A stretch of 64,000 nt of DNA, taken from contig BSQZ01000036.1 of assembly GCA_033239005.1 (NCBI GenBank), forward strand, positions 2,401,001-2,465,000, read 5' to 3'. The stretch comes from Lamellibrachia satsuma (Eukaryota > Annelida > Polychaeta > Sabellida > Siboglinidae). The position numbers and the translations under genes were made by a program. The first letter of the stretch is position 1. Every line of letters begins with the position of its first letter. Of this stretch, positions 20,397 to 33,836 are shown in pieces. The notes beneath the pieces were generated by a model that saw only the letters and a list, made by a program, of their open reading frames with translations, did no database searches and was not told the DNA's origin.

Positions 20397-21715
20397 GTGG
20401 GTTGTCGGAAGAGTTTCTAGTTAACATCGGTTAGAGGCAAGGAAGTGACCCATTATTCTTTATCATGGTGGTGGCACTAATCAGCAGGAAGATCAGCATG
20501 AAGGATGTTCTCAGGAAGGGGATGTATGCAAACGATCTGGCCATGATAGCAGACAAAAAACAAGAACTACAGGAAGTGTTGGAGGAATGGAAGAGGGTGT
20601 TCAAGAAGCACGGACCGATAATGAGCCGGGAGAAGACAGAAGAGATGTGGGTTTGACATCAGAGAGATGACTTGAACATTACTTTGGATGATAAGGAGTT
20701 CAACCAAGTGGATGGCTTTGTGTAACTTGGAGGAATGGTTAATGAGGATGAGCATTCAGAGGTAGAAATGCGATGCCGGATACAACAGGGAGCGAATGCT
20801 CGGGGAAAGGTAGAGGGAGTCATGTTGGACAGAAACATTTTGAAAAAGCTGGAAAGGAATGTCCTTAGAGCATGTGTTACACAAGCATACCTTAATCTGT
20901 ATGTGGAGTTGACAGAACAACAACAGCAGCTGCAAGGTTGGTTTTGGTTTTGTCGAATAACACGAACAAAGAGGGTTGACGAAAGAAGGATGAACGACTT
21001 GAGGAAATATGTGATGCAACAAAACAGTTCAACAGGAAGATTGGTGAGAAGCAAGGTGAAATGGGCAGGCCACATTGTAAGTATGGATACAGACATACTA
21101 GTAAAGAGAGTGGAAGAGAAAGGTGAAAAAACATCAAGGATGCAAGAAAAGGGGAATGAACAGCTAAGATCGAAGGACTGCGTGAGGTGGGATTTGAGAA
21201 GATCAGGGGAAGATGAAAGATGGAGAGGGGGAAGATGAAATATGGAGAGGGGGCAGCCGATAGAAAAGTATGGAAAGAAAAAACAGAAAGAGTGACTCGA
21301 CAATATTTTACCTGAACCTAACCCATGAACATCAGTGAAAAAAGAGGAAAAGCACCGTTAGTTTGGTAAAAAAAAGTTATGTTTAATAAATCCAATAATA
21401 TGGTCAACATTTTCATAAGCACTGTATAAATTGCTTATGAGAAAAAACATTATTTCAATAGAATATTTGCTAAATATTTACAAAATCAATCTCTCATATG
21501 TATCTCTGTTTGAGCAATATGCATTTTACCATATCGTTGTACTCATATAAACGACGTACACTTCTTGACTAAAGCATGCTCATAAAAATCAAATATTCTT
21601 TGACAAGAAGGATGTACAGTGAAAGTATAAATAAAAACATTAAACAAATCAATCTGGTTACCAAAACATAAGCCATTACTACTCAGTGCAAATACTGATT
21701 TATTAGAACAAGTGT
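20397..21715 (+). mobile_element. Decayed non-LTR RT element alpha (unit A)
   Basis: Same family as element beta, with the same internal stops (TGA after EEMWV, TAA in FV-L-G). Downstream it retains a 167-codon open stretch, 20,735-21,238: MVNEDEHSEVEMRCRIQQGA ... SKVKWAGHIVSMDTDILVKR ... CVRWDLRRSGEDERWRG. AT-rich tail at 21,300-21,715. It separates E3 from E1. Confidence 0.75.
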
Positions 21716-21872
21716 AAAAGTTAGTTTCTCAATCTAATGTGACATTCTCCCCTCCCCCACAATTCATTGTTACAGTTTTTGCAATGTCTGTTTCACTCAT
21801 AATCCAATGAATTTGCAAGAGCACCATAAATGGCCTGCTTCCAAGGCGGTTATGTCTACTTATGACACCAAC

Positions 21873-21978
21873 CTGTACCAACACACAAAGTGGGGATAGG
21901 CAAGTGCGATCCTATTGAAGTGACCTTTGATATTGTTCACTCTCGGTCCACCAAAATTGTTCCTGGCTGCCGCAGCAC
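21873..21978 (-). pseudogene. KCTD3/SHKBP1-like exon E1 (unit B)
   Basis: Same open 106-nt exon as in unit A, with both splice sites preserved. This E1 is followed on the minus strand by E3-E4-E5-b-c of unit A, the order expected for the gene. Confidence 0.8.
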
Positions 21979-21996
21979 CTGCAAAAAGACCTAAAG

Positions 21997-22125
21997 TAAA
22001 GGCATGTTTATGTTTACACAGCACTGTATCCACTCCTTGGGATTGTTCAACGTGCTTAACAGTTCACTCCTTGGCTGACCTGTTCATTCCAACACCTTTT
22101 GTACTTATCTGGGAGTCTGACTTTG
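21997..22125 (-). mobile_element. SINE tail fragment (unit B)
   Basis: Copy of the fragment at 11,617. Confidence 0.6.
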
Positions 22126-22221
22126 TAATGAGTTGGTTGTATTTAGTCAGTTCTGTGTCATGGCGTGCAACACCCAGAACTGTCATGTTCCTGAGAACAA
22201 AAAGAAGAGTTGTGGTTGGAT

Positions 22222-23540
22222 ATGGGTTGTCGGAAGTTTTTAAAGTTAACATCGGTTAGAGGCAAGGAAATGACCCTTTACTCTTTATCATGGTGGTGGC
22301 ACTAATCAGCAGGAAGTTCAGCAAGAAGGATGTTCTCAGGAAGGGGATGTATGCAAACGATCTGGCCATGATAGCAGACAAAAAACAAGAACTACAGGAA
22401 GTGTTGGAGCAATGGAAGGGGATGTTCAAGAAGCACGGACCGATAATGCGCCGGGAGAAGACAGAAGAGATGTGGGTTTGACATCAGAGAGAGGACTTGA
22501 ACATTAGTTTGGATGATAAGGAGTTCAACCAAGTGGATGGCTTTGTGTAACTTGGAGGAATGGTTAATGAGGATGAGCATTCAGAGGTAGAAATGCGATG
22601 CCGGACACAACAGGGAGCGAATGCTTGTGGAAAGGTAGAGGGAGTCATGTTGGACAGAAACATTTTGAAAAAGCTGAAAAGGAAAGTCCTGTGAGCTTGT
22701 GTTACACAAGCATGCCTTAATCTGTATCTGGAGACAGTGGCGTCGACAGAACAACAACAGCAGCTGAACGTTGGTTCTGGTTTAGTCGAATAACACGAAC
22801 AAAGAGGGTTGACGAAAGAAAGATGAACGACCTGAGGAAATATGTGATGCAACAAAACAGTTCAACAGGAAAATTGGTGAAAAGCAACGTAAAATGGGCA
22901 GGCCACATGGTAAGCATGGATGCAGACATACTAGCAAAGAGAGTGGAAGAAAAAGGTGAAAAAACATCAAGGATGCAAGAAAAGGGGAACGAACAGCTAA
23001 GATCGAAGGACTGCGTGAGGTGGGATATGAGAAGATTGGGGGAAGATGAAAGATGGAGGAGGAAGATGAAAGATGGAGAGGGGGCAGCCGATAGAAAACT
23101 ATGTAAAGAAAAAACAGAAAGAGTGAAACGACAATATTTTACCTGAACCTAACCCATGAACATCAGTGAAAAAAGAGGAAAAGCACCGTTAGTTTGGTAA
23201 AAAAAAGTTATGTTTAATAAATCCAATAATATGGTCAACATTTTCATAAGCAGTGTATGAATTGCTTATGAGAAAAAACATTATTTCAATAGAATATTTG
23301 CTAAATATTTACAAAATCAATCTCTCATATGTATCTTTGTTTGAGCAATATGCATTTTACCATATGGTTGTACTCATATAAACGACGTACTTTTCTTGAC
23401 TACAGCATGCTCATAAAAAATCAAATATCGTTTGACAAGAAGGATGTTCAGTGAAAGTATAAATAAAAACATTAAACAAATCAATCTGGTTACCAAAACA
23501 TAAGCCATTACTACTCAGCGCAAATACTGATTTGTTAGAA
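22222..23540 (+). mobile_element. Decayed RT element beta (unit B)
   Basis: MYANDLAMIADKKQELQEVL with YAND at the catalytic box. It has the shared TGA and TAA stops and an additional TGA ('gtcctgtgagcttg' near 22,690). The tail runs to about 23,540. Confidence 0.72.
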
Positions 23541-23544
23541 CAAC

Positions 23545-23991
23545 TGTGAGCTCACTGTAAATCCAACACGCCGCTAACTTTGTCTATTGCCAGGGCGGCT
23601 TCGCGATAATCTCGCGCTAAGTTTGCAGTCAACTGTTGAAACACGTCGAAGACGAGTGGGGATTGCGTCTCTACGTCGGTGATCGCGACGACGTCGGCGC
23701 CTCGAAAATAGGAGGCTTCGACAACGGCAACAATGTGGTCGTATGTTTGATGCGACAGTTCATCGAAGACAGCGAACTCATGACGACGGCGCTCGGCAGC
23801 ATCAAACCGCTGCCCAAATACATATTTGTCTTGCTCGACGTCACCCAATCTTCATCCATTCGCCCACGTCTACAGCAACTGCTCTTACAAGACTTTGCCT
23901 CCATCCAGGTCAAGTGAAGCACTGATGCACGACTCCGACGTCTCTTTGATGCGATACCAATGCTAGTTTCGTTCCAGGACACACGTTAGAT
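23545..23991. other. GC-rich block (unit B)
   Basis: Differs from the unit A block at only a handful of positions (for example gacgac/gacgag and ggcgac/ggcaac). Both overlapping frames remain open. Confidence 0.5.
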
Positions 23992-24423
23992 GATGTAAAC
24001 ATTATAGCAAACAATCAATCATCTTTGATATAGCATTCAACGCTCCCCATCAAAGACACCGCGTGCGACACAAGTGTTGACTTTGTACCAGGATACACGT
24101 GTGTAACAAACACTGATACGCAGACACGCTTCCCTGCCGACGTTTAATAAAAGCCACATGCCGTGATATGAGCTGGTATGCGCATTGAGCTATAGAGGCC
24201 TATGTTGCAACATTTGTTTTTGCGCGGTTTATTATTTTACTTTTCGTACTAGTGTTAGCAGTAAGATGCGCGCATGAGTAAGCTACAGCGTGGTGCGAAC
24301 CATGGCCATAATAAATATTGCTAAACACTTGTACATGTCTGCATTAACAAACATACGGCATATCTCCCTCCCGCGCTGCCTCATCTCCCTTACTCGCTTC
24401 TTCTCTGACCCTTCTCCTTCTCT

Positions 24424-24719
24424 CCCATCGAATGGGGCGTGACAACGTTCCAGATAGAACGTCAGGCTCCCAGTCGTGAAAACCCTAGCTTGAACCGTCT
24501 TGCTGCCGTTTCGAAGCTTTGGCAATTTGTTTCACCGAACGTTGCCACAGCTCATTCGTTTGTATGAATGAGTATCTGGCTATATGCAGTGGTGATTATA
24601 GGTACGAATGGTCTTCGAGCAGTAACTGCAGCATGACTGAGTGCTTCCCAGAGAAGTCGAGATGGAGTTGGAATGAACAGGTGTGCTAGGGGTGAAGTGT
24701 AAAACACTTTGAACACTGA
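24424..24719 (+). mobile_element. SINE copy (unit B)
   Basis: Same position and orientation as in unit A. Confidence 0.65.
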
Positions 24720-25914
24720 ACGTACACTCACTGATGCTGATGTTGAGAAAATTGCTGTAAACAGAACGATTACGTATCCTCAATAGAACAACACGCATGT
24801 GTCGAAACAATTAGGATACCAGAATAATTGCGACATAGAAATTGCGCTTCTAAGTGAGGATTACAAAATCATTCAGGGCGTTGACAGGTGTCAAGGCGTG
24901 GTGCTGCAATAGACTATGTTATGCAAACAGGACAACGCCGTCCGAGCGCATGGACAATGCGTGTCGTAGTTCGTTGATTACTTCCGCCAGCGCAGACAAC
25001 AGACCACAATGGTTCATTCCTGTTTACCAGCCAGCATGCGGGGAGTTCTTGCATTTAGCGTGTCTTATATAGCAATCCATGCGAAGTTGGTGATTCTTCT
25101 TCCAAAAATTGGTATACGGTGTACGGCCTACCATGACCGAAGAATGATCAATTGGAGAAATATGGAGGAGTGTGCAAGATAGCATTTCGTGAGCTACATC
25201 CGTGTTGGAGTGCATGTTATCTGCTTCAACATACGTTGTATATCAATAGCACACGATGCCTGCTTCCTGTGGTGTTCTCTGTAAAAGCTGATCTCATCTA
25301 GATAGGTAGAAATGCATTGCGTTGACAGCCAGTCGGACGAAATTGGTGAAGAAAGAGATGATTCGAGACAGCTACTAACAAAAGGAGCATTATAAACAGG
25401 GACTTTGTGACCTACCAGAATGCGGAAGGTTTGTGTATAAACATTGTTTGGCTTTGTAGATAAATAATATCTATACTACGGAGTACACATATTTGATATG
25501 GTTTTAATTCTGATACATATTTTATTCATTCTACAAACGATTGATCATTTCATATGGAGTTTTGATTAATGTATTGGGACAGATTACTTATTAGTGACAA
25601 CTATGTTTTTCTGCTTCTGATGCAACTCATGACTGTGTATTAGTCGCACGAAAATTTGGCTAGACTGTTGCTGGTAAGGAGACGAGACACTTTCTATGCG
25701 TTTTGGCTTATTGTTGGCTAACGTAACAGTTAACAAAGTAACGGCGGTGGGAATTGCTAGATGCATATATAATAAACAGACATACCAGTTATCACAACTG
25801 TTCGATGATACTATTGCCAATATAATAAACCTTTTCCACTTGGAGTGTGTTGTATTCCTAAGACAGGGTTTTGTAGGGTTGTTGATATCAATTACACGGC
25901 CAACGTTCTAGTAG

Positions 25915-25952
25915 ACGCCATCTTAGAGTGATCACTTCCGGCGCATGCGCAT
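25915..25952 (-). promoter_or_regulatory. Promoter-like YY1/ETS/NRF1 cluster (unit B)
   Basis: All three motifs are unchanged relative to unit A; the ATG is at 25,919-25,921. Confidence 0.5.
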
Positions 25953-26814
25953 AATTTCACCACTAGATCTGCATAATTCAATATCAATAACATAGACTAG
26001 TAATATTATTTATGCATGTTATACACTTTGCAGCATTACAACATGAACTATGCCATATAAGAAACATTCTAATTAACTAAATTGTTTAATTAGTAGTTGT
26101 TATATCAGTTAAATGTAAAGTTAACCTGTTTCAAGAGTTCACACCACAAATTCAGCTAAATAGGTTTACCTACTATATAAACGGGTTGTCGTGTTGTCAT
26201 AGGAGGTTACAAGCTCGACATATAGGGATTGTCAGTAGTTTGGCTGGAGAACTACAGGAAGGTCTGGGGGCCGACAAATCTCTCCCCTGAGAGCTGCTCG
26301 ACATGTAACCATAAGAGACCCGGTGACTGTGGATTGGTCTCTCCAGCGACCGATAGGAGGTGCAACCAAATAGCAGATAATGCTAAGTGTCACTCACGTC
26401 ATTGGACTCTTATTTTTTAAACAAAAGTACATCGATCATTACATATTCAGGTTATTATTCTCGATTCGCATTAGTTGGTCAATGGGCATCAGTTTTATTG
26501 TCATCGTAGCAAACGTCTGTCAATCCGTAATCAATTACATGTAAATTATTACGTTGATGTCCTTCCTTGCATTTTAGTAAATCAATGCTTTCATTATATC
26601 ACTCTACGTCACTCCCTAAACAAAAAGGCTATATAATATTAGTGTTTTATGGCACTCCCGCAAACATGCAAATTTGTTCTCATCGAAGAACAGCCAGGCG
26701 ACACTGTTAAGCAAATGCTTTCCACACGTTTTGATTTTACTGTGCTTCTCTACATGCAATCTAAAGTCTGACACATAAGGAAACGTCTTGCAACATATTG
26801 TGCGCACCTAATCG

Positions 26815-27404
26815 ATTCAAATAGACATGCAAAATTTACCCCACCAATAATAACTAACTCGGATTTACTTGCATTTAACTTTAATGTGGTCTCTGTCATC
26901 CAATGGAAGATTTTGTGGAGACAATCCCTGAGCTAGTTTTGGAAGTGATTTGTATCTCATGTAGCCAAAATAGCATAGGTCTGTGATTTATTAGCATACA
27001 CTTGGTGATCCAAGTTGTGACGTTGGATAACTGAGCCAAGTAGAGTAGCGTAGAGAGTGAAACACCCTGAGGAACATTACGAGAAGTAGGGAGCGTAGCT
27101 GAGAAATAATTAGCTATCTTCATTCTTTTGCATCTATCAGTTAAATATTATGAGAACCAGCTCTGTTCCAGATATGCCACACCACATTGACACACTTTTA
27201 ATAAGTTGTCCTGTGACCAATGCTATCAAATGCGGCAGATAGCTTCAGCAAGAAAATGGTCTCCTTCCATACACTTCCTGGACCCACTACCCAGTGTGTA
27301 GATCCGCTCAAGTCTGGTCAATAACAGATTTAACACCTACACATGGTTCACTGAATGGTATTAATTCAGTCAACACTTGATCATTTGCGGTGTCGCCAGA
27401 ACAG
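26815..27404 (-). mobile_element. Second RT remnant, truncated by the unit B deletion
   Basis: As in unit A, but its upstream end is cut at the deletion joint. Confidence 0.6.
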
Positions 27405-28630
27405 TCAGCAAGAAGGATGTTCTCAGGAAGGGGATGTATGCAAACGATATGGCCATGATAGCAGACAAAAAACAAGAACTACAGGAAGTGTTGGAGCAAT
27501 GGAAGGGGATGTTCAAGCAGCACGGACCGATAATGCGCCGGGAGAAGACAGAAGAGATGTGGGTTTGACATCAGAGAGAGGACTTGAACATTAGTTTGGA
27601 TGATAAGGAGTTCAACCAAGTGGATGGCTTTGTGTAACTTGGAGGAATGGTTAATGAGGATGAGCATTCAGAGGTAGAAATGCGATGCCGGACACAACAG
27701 GGAGCGAATGCTTGCGGAAAGGTAGAGGGAGTCATGTTGGACAGAAACATTTTGAAAAAGCTGAAAAGGAAAGTCCTTAGAGCATGTGTTACACAAGCAT
27801 GCCTTAATCTGTATCTGGAGACAGTGGCGTCAACAGAACAACAACAGCAGCTGAAAGTTGGTTCTGGTTTAGTCGAATAACACGAACAAAGAGGGTTGAC
27901 GAAAGAAAGATGAACGACCTGAGGAAATATGTGATGCAACAAAACAGTTCAACAGGAAAATTGGTGAAAAGCAACGTGAAATGGGCAGGCCACATGGTAA
28001 GCATGGATGCAGACATACTAGCAAAGAGAGTGGAAGAAAATGGTGAAAAAACATCAAGGATGCAAGAAAAGGGGAACGAACAGCTAAGATCGAAGGAATG
28101 CGTGAGGTGGGATATGAGAAGATCGGGGGAAGATGAAAGATGGAGAGGAGGAAGATGAAAGATGGAGAGGGCGCAGCCGATAGAAAACTATGTAAAGAAA
28201 AAACAGAAAGAGTGAAACGACAATATTTTACCTGAACCTAACCCATGAACATCAGTGAAAAAAGAGGAAAAGCACCGTTAGTTTGGTAAAAAAAAGTTAT
28301 GTTTAATAAATCCAATAATATGGTCAATATTTTCATAAGCAGTGTATAAATTGCTTATGAGAAAAAACATTATTTCAATAGAATATTTGCTAAATATTTA
28401 CAAAATCAATCTCTCATATGTATCTTTGTTTGAGCAATATGCATTTTATCATATGGTTGTACTCATATAAACGACGTACTTTTCTTGATTACAGCATGCT
28501 CATAAAAAATCAAATATCGTTTGACAAGAAGGATGTTCAGTGAAAGTATAAATAAAAACATTAAACAAATCAATCTGGTTACCAAAACATAAGCCATTAC
28601 TACTCAGCGCAAATACTGATTTGTTAGAAC
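27405..28630 (+). mobile_element. RT element beta (unit C), 5' end lost in deletion
   Basis: Begins at 'cagcaagaaggatgttctca'. It carries the shared TGA and TAA stops and ends with the usual AT-rich tail. Confidence 0.72.
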
Positions 28631-28633
28631 AAC

Positions 28634-29080
28634 TGTGAGCTCACTGTAAATCCAACACGCCGCTAACTTTGTCTATTGCCAGGGCGGCTTCGCGATAATC
28701 TCGCGCTAAGTTTGCAGTCAACTGTTGAAACACGTCGAAGACGAGTGGGGATTGCGTCTCTACGTCGATGATCGCGAGGACGTCGGCGCCTCGAAAATAG
28801 GAGGCTTCGACAACGGCAACAATGTGGTCGTATGTTTGATGCGACAGTTCATCGAAGACAGCGAACTCATGACGACGGCGCTCGGCAGCATCAAACCGCT
28901 GCCCAAATACATATTTGTCTTGCTCGACGTCACCCAATCTTCATCCATTCGCCCACGTCTACAGCAACTGCTCTTACAAGACTCTGCCTCCATCCAGGTC
29001 AAGTGAAGCACTGATCCACGACTCCGACGTCTCTTTGATGCGATACCAATGCTAGTTTCGTTCCAGGACACACGTTAGAT
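28634..29080. other. GC-rich block (unit C)
   Basis: Two private changes (gtcgatgatcgcgagg) replace Gly/Asp in the + frame and Thr/Val in the - frame; both frames stay open. Confidence 0.5.
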
Positions 29081-29512
29081 GATGTAAACATTATAGCAAA
29101 CAATCAATCATCTTTGATATAGCATTCAACGCTCCCCATCAAAGACACCGCGTGCGACACAAGTGTTGACTTTGTACAAGGATACACGTGTGTAACAAAC
29201 ACTGATACGCAGACACGCTTCCCTGCCGACGTTTAATAAAAGCCACATGCCGTGATATGAGCTGGTATGCGCATTGAGCTATAGAGGCCTATGTTGCAAC
29301 ATTTGTTTTTGCGCGGTTTATTATTTTACTTTTCGTACTAGTGTTAGCAGTAAGATGCGCGCATGAGTAAGCTACAGCGTGGTGCGAACCATGGCCATAT
29401 TAAATATTGCTAAACACTTGTACATGTCTGCATTAACAAACAAACGGCATATCTCCCTCCCGCGCTGCCTCCTCTCCCTTCCTCGCTTCTTCTCTGACCC
29501 TTCTCCTTCTCT

Positions 29513-29815
29513 CCCATCGAATGGGGCGTGACAACGTTCCAGATAGAACGTCAGGCTCCCAGTCGTGAAAACCCTAGCTTGAACCGTCTTGCTGCCGTTT
29601 CGAAGCTTTGGCAATTTGTTTCACCGAACGTTGCCACAGCTCATTCGTTTGTATGAATGAGTATCTGGCTATATGCAGTGGTGATTATACGTACGAATGG
29701 TCTTCGAGCAGTAACTGCAGCATGACTGAGTGCTTCCCAGAGAAGTCGAGATGGAGTTGGAATGAACAGGTGTGCTAGGGGTGAAGTGTAAAACACTTTG
29801 AACACTGAACGTACA
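29513..29815 (+). mobile_element. SINE copy (unit C)
   Basis: As in units A and B, but a short stretch after 'cgtaca' (ctcactgatgctg in A and B) is deleted. Confidence 0.65.
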
Positions 29816-30990
29816 ATGTTGAGAAAATTGCTGTAAACAGAACGATTACGTATCCTCAATAGAACAACACGCATGTGTCGATACAATTAGGATACCAGAA
29901 TAATTGCGACATAGAAATTGCGCTTCTAAGTGAGGATTACAAAATCATTCAGGGCGTTGACAGGTGTCAAGGCGTGGTGCTGCAATAGATTATGTTATGC
30001 AAACAGGACAACGCCGTCCGAGCGCATGGACAATGCGTGTCGTAGTTCGTTGATTACTTCCGCCAGCACAGACAACAGACCACAATGGTTCATTCCTGTT
30101 TACCAGCCAGCATGCGGGGAGTTCTTGCATTTAGCGTGTCTTATATAGCAATCCATGCGAAGTTGGTGATTCTTCTTCCAAAAATTGGTATACGGTGTAC
30201 GGCCTACCATGACCGAAGAATGATCAATTGGAGAAATATGGAGGAGTGTGCAAGATAGCATTTCGTGAGCTACATCCGTGTTGGAGTGCATGTTATCTGC
30301 TTCAACATACGTTGTATATCAATAGCACACGCTGCGTGCTTCCTGTGGTGTTCTCTGTAAAAGCTGATCTCATCTAGATAGGTAGAAATGCATTGCGTTG
30401 ACAGCCAGTCGGACGAAATTGGTGAAGAAAGAGATGATTCGAGACAGCTACTAACAAAAGGAGCATTATAAACAGGGACTTTGTGACCTACCAGAATGCG
30501 GAAGGTTTGTGTATAAACATTGTTTGGCTTTGTAGATAAATAATATCTATACTACGGAGTACACATATTTGATATGGTTTTAATTCTGATACATATTTTA
30601 TTCATTCTACAAACGATTGATCATTTCATATGGAGTTTTGATTAATGTATTGGGACAGATTACTTATTAGTGACAACTATGTTTTTCTGCTTCTGATGCA
30701 ACTCATGACTGTGTATTAGTCGCACGAAAATTTGGCTAGACTGTTGCTGGCAAGGAGACGAGACACTTTCTATGCGTTTTGGCTTATTGTTGGCTAACGT
30801 AACAGTTAACAAAGTAACGGCGGTGGGAATTGCTAGATGCATAGATAATAAACAGACATACCAGTTATCACAACTGTTCGATGATACTATTGCCAATATA
30901 ATAAACCTTTTCCACTTGGAGTGTGTTGTATTCCTAAGACAGGGTTTTGTAGGGTTGTTGATATCAATTACACGGCCAACGTTCTAGTAG

Positions 30991-31027
30991 ATGCCATCTT
31001 AGAGTGATCACTTCCGGCGCATGCGCA
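30991..31027 (-). promoter_or_regulatory. Promoter-like cluster (unit C)
   Basis: ETS and NRF1 motifs are intact. The YY1-type element has one change, AAGATGGCA instead of AAGATGGCG, which keeps the ATG at 30,995-30,997. Confidence 0.45.
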
Positions 31028-31889
31028 TAATTTCACCACTAGATCGCATAATTCAATATCAATAACATAGACTAGTAATATTATTTATGCATGTTATACA
31101 CTTTGCAGCATTACAACATGAACTATGCCATATAAGAAACATTCTAATTAACTAAATTGTTTAATTAGTAGTTGTTATATCAGTTAAATGTAAAGTTAAC
31201 CTGTTTCAAGAGTTCACACCACAAATTCAGCTAAATAGGTTTACCTACTATATAAACGGGTTGTCGTGTTGTCATAGGAGGTTACAAGCTCGACATATAG
31301 GGATTGTCAGTAGTTTGGCTGGAGAACTACAGGAAGGTCTGGGGGCCGACAAATCTCTCCCCTGAGAGCTGCTCGATATGTAACCATAAGAGACCCGGTG
31401 ACTGTGGATTGGTCTCTCCAGCGACCGATAGGAGGTGCAACCAAATAGCAGATAATGCTAAGTGTCACTCACGTCATTGGACTCTTATTTTTAAACAAAA
31501 GTACATCGATCATTACATATTCAGATTCAGGTTATTATTCTCGATTCGCATTAGTTGGTCAATCGGCATCAGTTTTATTGTCATCGTAGCAAACGTCTGT
31601 CAATCCGTAATCAATTACATGTAAATTATTACGTTGATGTCCTTCCTTGCATTTTAGTAAATCAATGCTTTCATTATATCACTCTACGTCACTCCCTAAA
31701 CAAAAAGGCTATATAATATTAGTGTTTTATGGCACTCCAGCAAACATGCAAATTTGTTCTCATCGAAGAACAGCCAGGCGACACTGTTAAGCAAATGCTT
31801 TCCACACGTTTTGATTTTACTGTGCTTCTCTACATGCAATCTAAAGTCTGACACATAAGGAAACGTCTTGCAACATATTGTGCGCACCT

Positions 31890-32520
31890 AATCGATTCAA
31901 ATAGACATGCAAAATTTACCCCACCAATAATAACTAACTCGGATTTACTTGCATTTAACTTTAATGTGGTCTCTGTCATCCAATGGAAGATTTTGTGGAG
32001 ACAATCCCTGAGCTAGTTTTGGAAGTGATTTGTATCTCATGTAGCCAAAATAGCATAGGTCTGTGATTTATTAGCATACACTTGGTGATCCAAGTTGTGA
32101 CGTTGGATAACTGAGCCAAGTAGAGTAGCGTAGAGAGTGAAACACCCTGAGGAACATTACGTGAAGTAGGGAGCGTAGCTGAGAAACAATTCGCTATCTT
32201 CATTCTTTTGCATCTATCAGTTAAATATTATGAGAACCAGCTCTGTTCCAGATATGCCACACCACATTGACACACTTTTAATAAGTTGTCCTGTGACCAA
32301 TGGTATCAAATGCGGCAGATAGCTTCAGCAAGAAAATGGTCTCCTTCCATACACTTCCTGGACCCACTACCCAGTGTGTAGATCCGCTCAAGTCTGGTCA
32401 ATAACAGATTTAACACCTACACATGGTTCACTGAATGGTATTAATTCAGTCAACACTTGATCATTTGCTGTGTCGCCAGAACAGTCTGCATTGATTGTCC
32501 TTAAACACTTCCAGGAGAAA
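31890..32520 (-). mobile_element. Second RT remnant (unit C)
   Basis: Same decayed frame pieces as in unit A (NVPQGVSLSTLLYL, WMTETTLKLNASKSE). Confidence 0.62.
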
Positions 32521-32761
32521 CCATATGGCAATATCTTCATTATGTTGGACCGTCGACTGCAACGGTATTTTTTTTAATAATACAATAAGTTATAACATTT
32601 ATATAAATTAAATTTAACAAAGGTAATAATAAATACATTTGTATGTGAGCGTTTTCACGTACAGGGTACACTTTTGCCAAAATGAACTTTCCCGCATAGT
32701 ATTGAAATAATTAATGGTGTAATATTAATTCAGTCTAAATATATATTCCTTGCTCACTTAC

Positions 32762-32869
32762 CATATGCTTCTGGGAAAATCTCAGCTGATTGATGCACAA
32801 CAACCAACTCACTTCTTCGTGGTGACGTACTACTCACGAGAGATGGAGTAAAGAGCTGACCCATTGTGT
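32762..32869 (-). pseudogene. Exon c (unit C)
   Basis: Same open exon and splice sites as at 17,308-17,415. Confidence 0.5.
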
Positions 32870-33326
32870 CTGCAATGATATTAACAGATGTCGTCATTTC
32901 ATCATCCCAAAAGCCAATAAATGAATGGGTCAAATTTTCTACAGTTTCTTTTAATGCAGGCCATGTGAATATGTTACACATTTTTTTTACAAATATCTTG
33001 TTACACATAGGTGTAAGAAAACCTGTCTACTTAAATGCTTCCTTTTCTGTCTGAATCAACCAATGGTTCCATTCCAAAAATATATATAATTCGACCAAAC
33101 ATTACATCTATATTACACATCTGTTGAATACTAGTGGAATGATAGGATGAACATTTGAAGCAGTGTGCCGACGACCATAAAAGGATCAACATTTGCAGCA
33201 GTAAAAATACCCCAAAAAGCCATATTGGTGCCCCCTGGGGCAAGACAGCTACCCATATACCTGGGGCAGTTCGGTCTACAACTCCTTCCCGCGTGTTTTT
33301 AATGCAAGAGCAAGAGAGCTCTTTAC

Positions 33327-33645
33327 ACTTCTAGTAAGCTGTAATGTCCGTGAAAGACTAACCGGGTTGCGAGTGCAAAAATCACTTTACACTACAAGTC
33401 AGCTGTTATATCTGTATAGAGACTCACTGGTATGTGAGTGCAATAATTATTTGACACTTTGAGTCAGTTGTATGGCCTATATAAAGACTCACTGGTATGT
33501 GAGTGGAAGAATAATTTTTCAATTCGAGTCAGCTGTAATGTCGGAATAAAGACTGACTGGGCTGTGAGTACAACAATCACTTTACACTTCAAGTAAGCTG
33601 TAATGTCTGCGTAAAGACTGACTTGGCTGTGAGTGCAATAATCAG
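33327..33645. repeat. 65-bp VNTR, five copies (unit C)
   Basis: Same unit as at 17,868, one copy fewer. Confidence 0.85.
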
Positions 33646-33663
33646 CATGAGCCAAGAACTTAC

Positions 33664-33836
33664 GCTGTCGATGTTCTCATCCTTGTGTGGTTTGTCCCAG
33701 GTGACACCGACGCCGTCCTGTCGTGACGTCTTTACTGCTGGTACGTCAATTGTTGTGTAATCGAAAGGCTCTGTGTCGTCCACTGATGTAGTCATGTTGT
33801 GTACTGACTTTTGTGACTGAGGTTTGATGGTGGCAC
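33664..33836 (-). pseudogene. Exon b (unit C)
   Basis: Same open 173-nt exon as at 18,263-18,435, with both splice sites intact. Confidence 0.5.

Larger units (their letters stand above)
11336..21715. repeat. Tandem array unit A (full length, 10.38 kb)
   Basis: Collinear with units B, C and D at offsets of about +10,380, +15,400 to +15,468 and +25,780. Contents in + order: E1, RT element beta, GC-rich block, SINE, promoter-like cluster, minus-strand RT remnant, exon c, exon b, E5, E4, E3, RT element alpha. Confidence 0.9.
21716..27404. repeat. Tandem array unit B (carries a 5.28-kb deletion)
   Basis: Collinear with unit A up to about 27,404, then joins directly to the middle of an RT element belonging to the next unit. 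The joint is 'gccagaacagtc|agcaagaagg', with a two-base overlap. Exons c, b, E5, E4, E3, element alpha and the next E1 are missing. Offsets on both sides (10,379 before, 5,089 across) agree with one deletion of about 5.28 kb. Confidence 0.85.

Noticed and set aside
20659..21303. 214-codon minus-strand ORF rich in Ser, Phe and Leu
   Set aside because: Antisense of the RT remnant; composition is low-complexity and the recognisable RT motifs are on the + strand.
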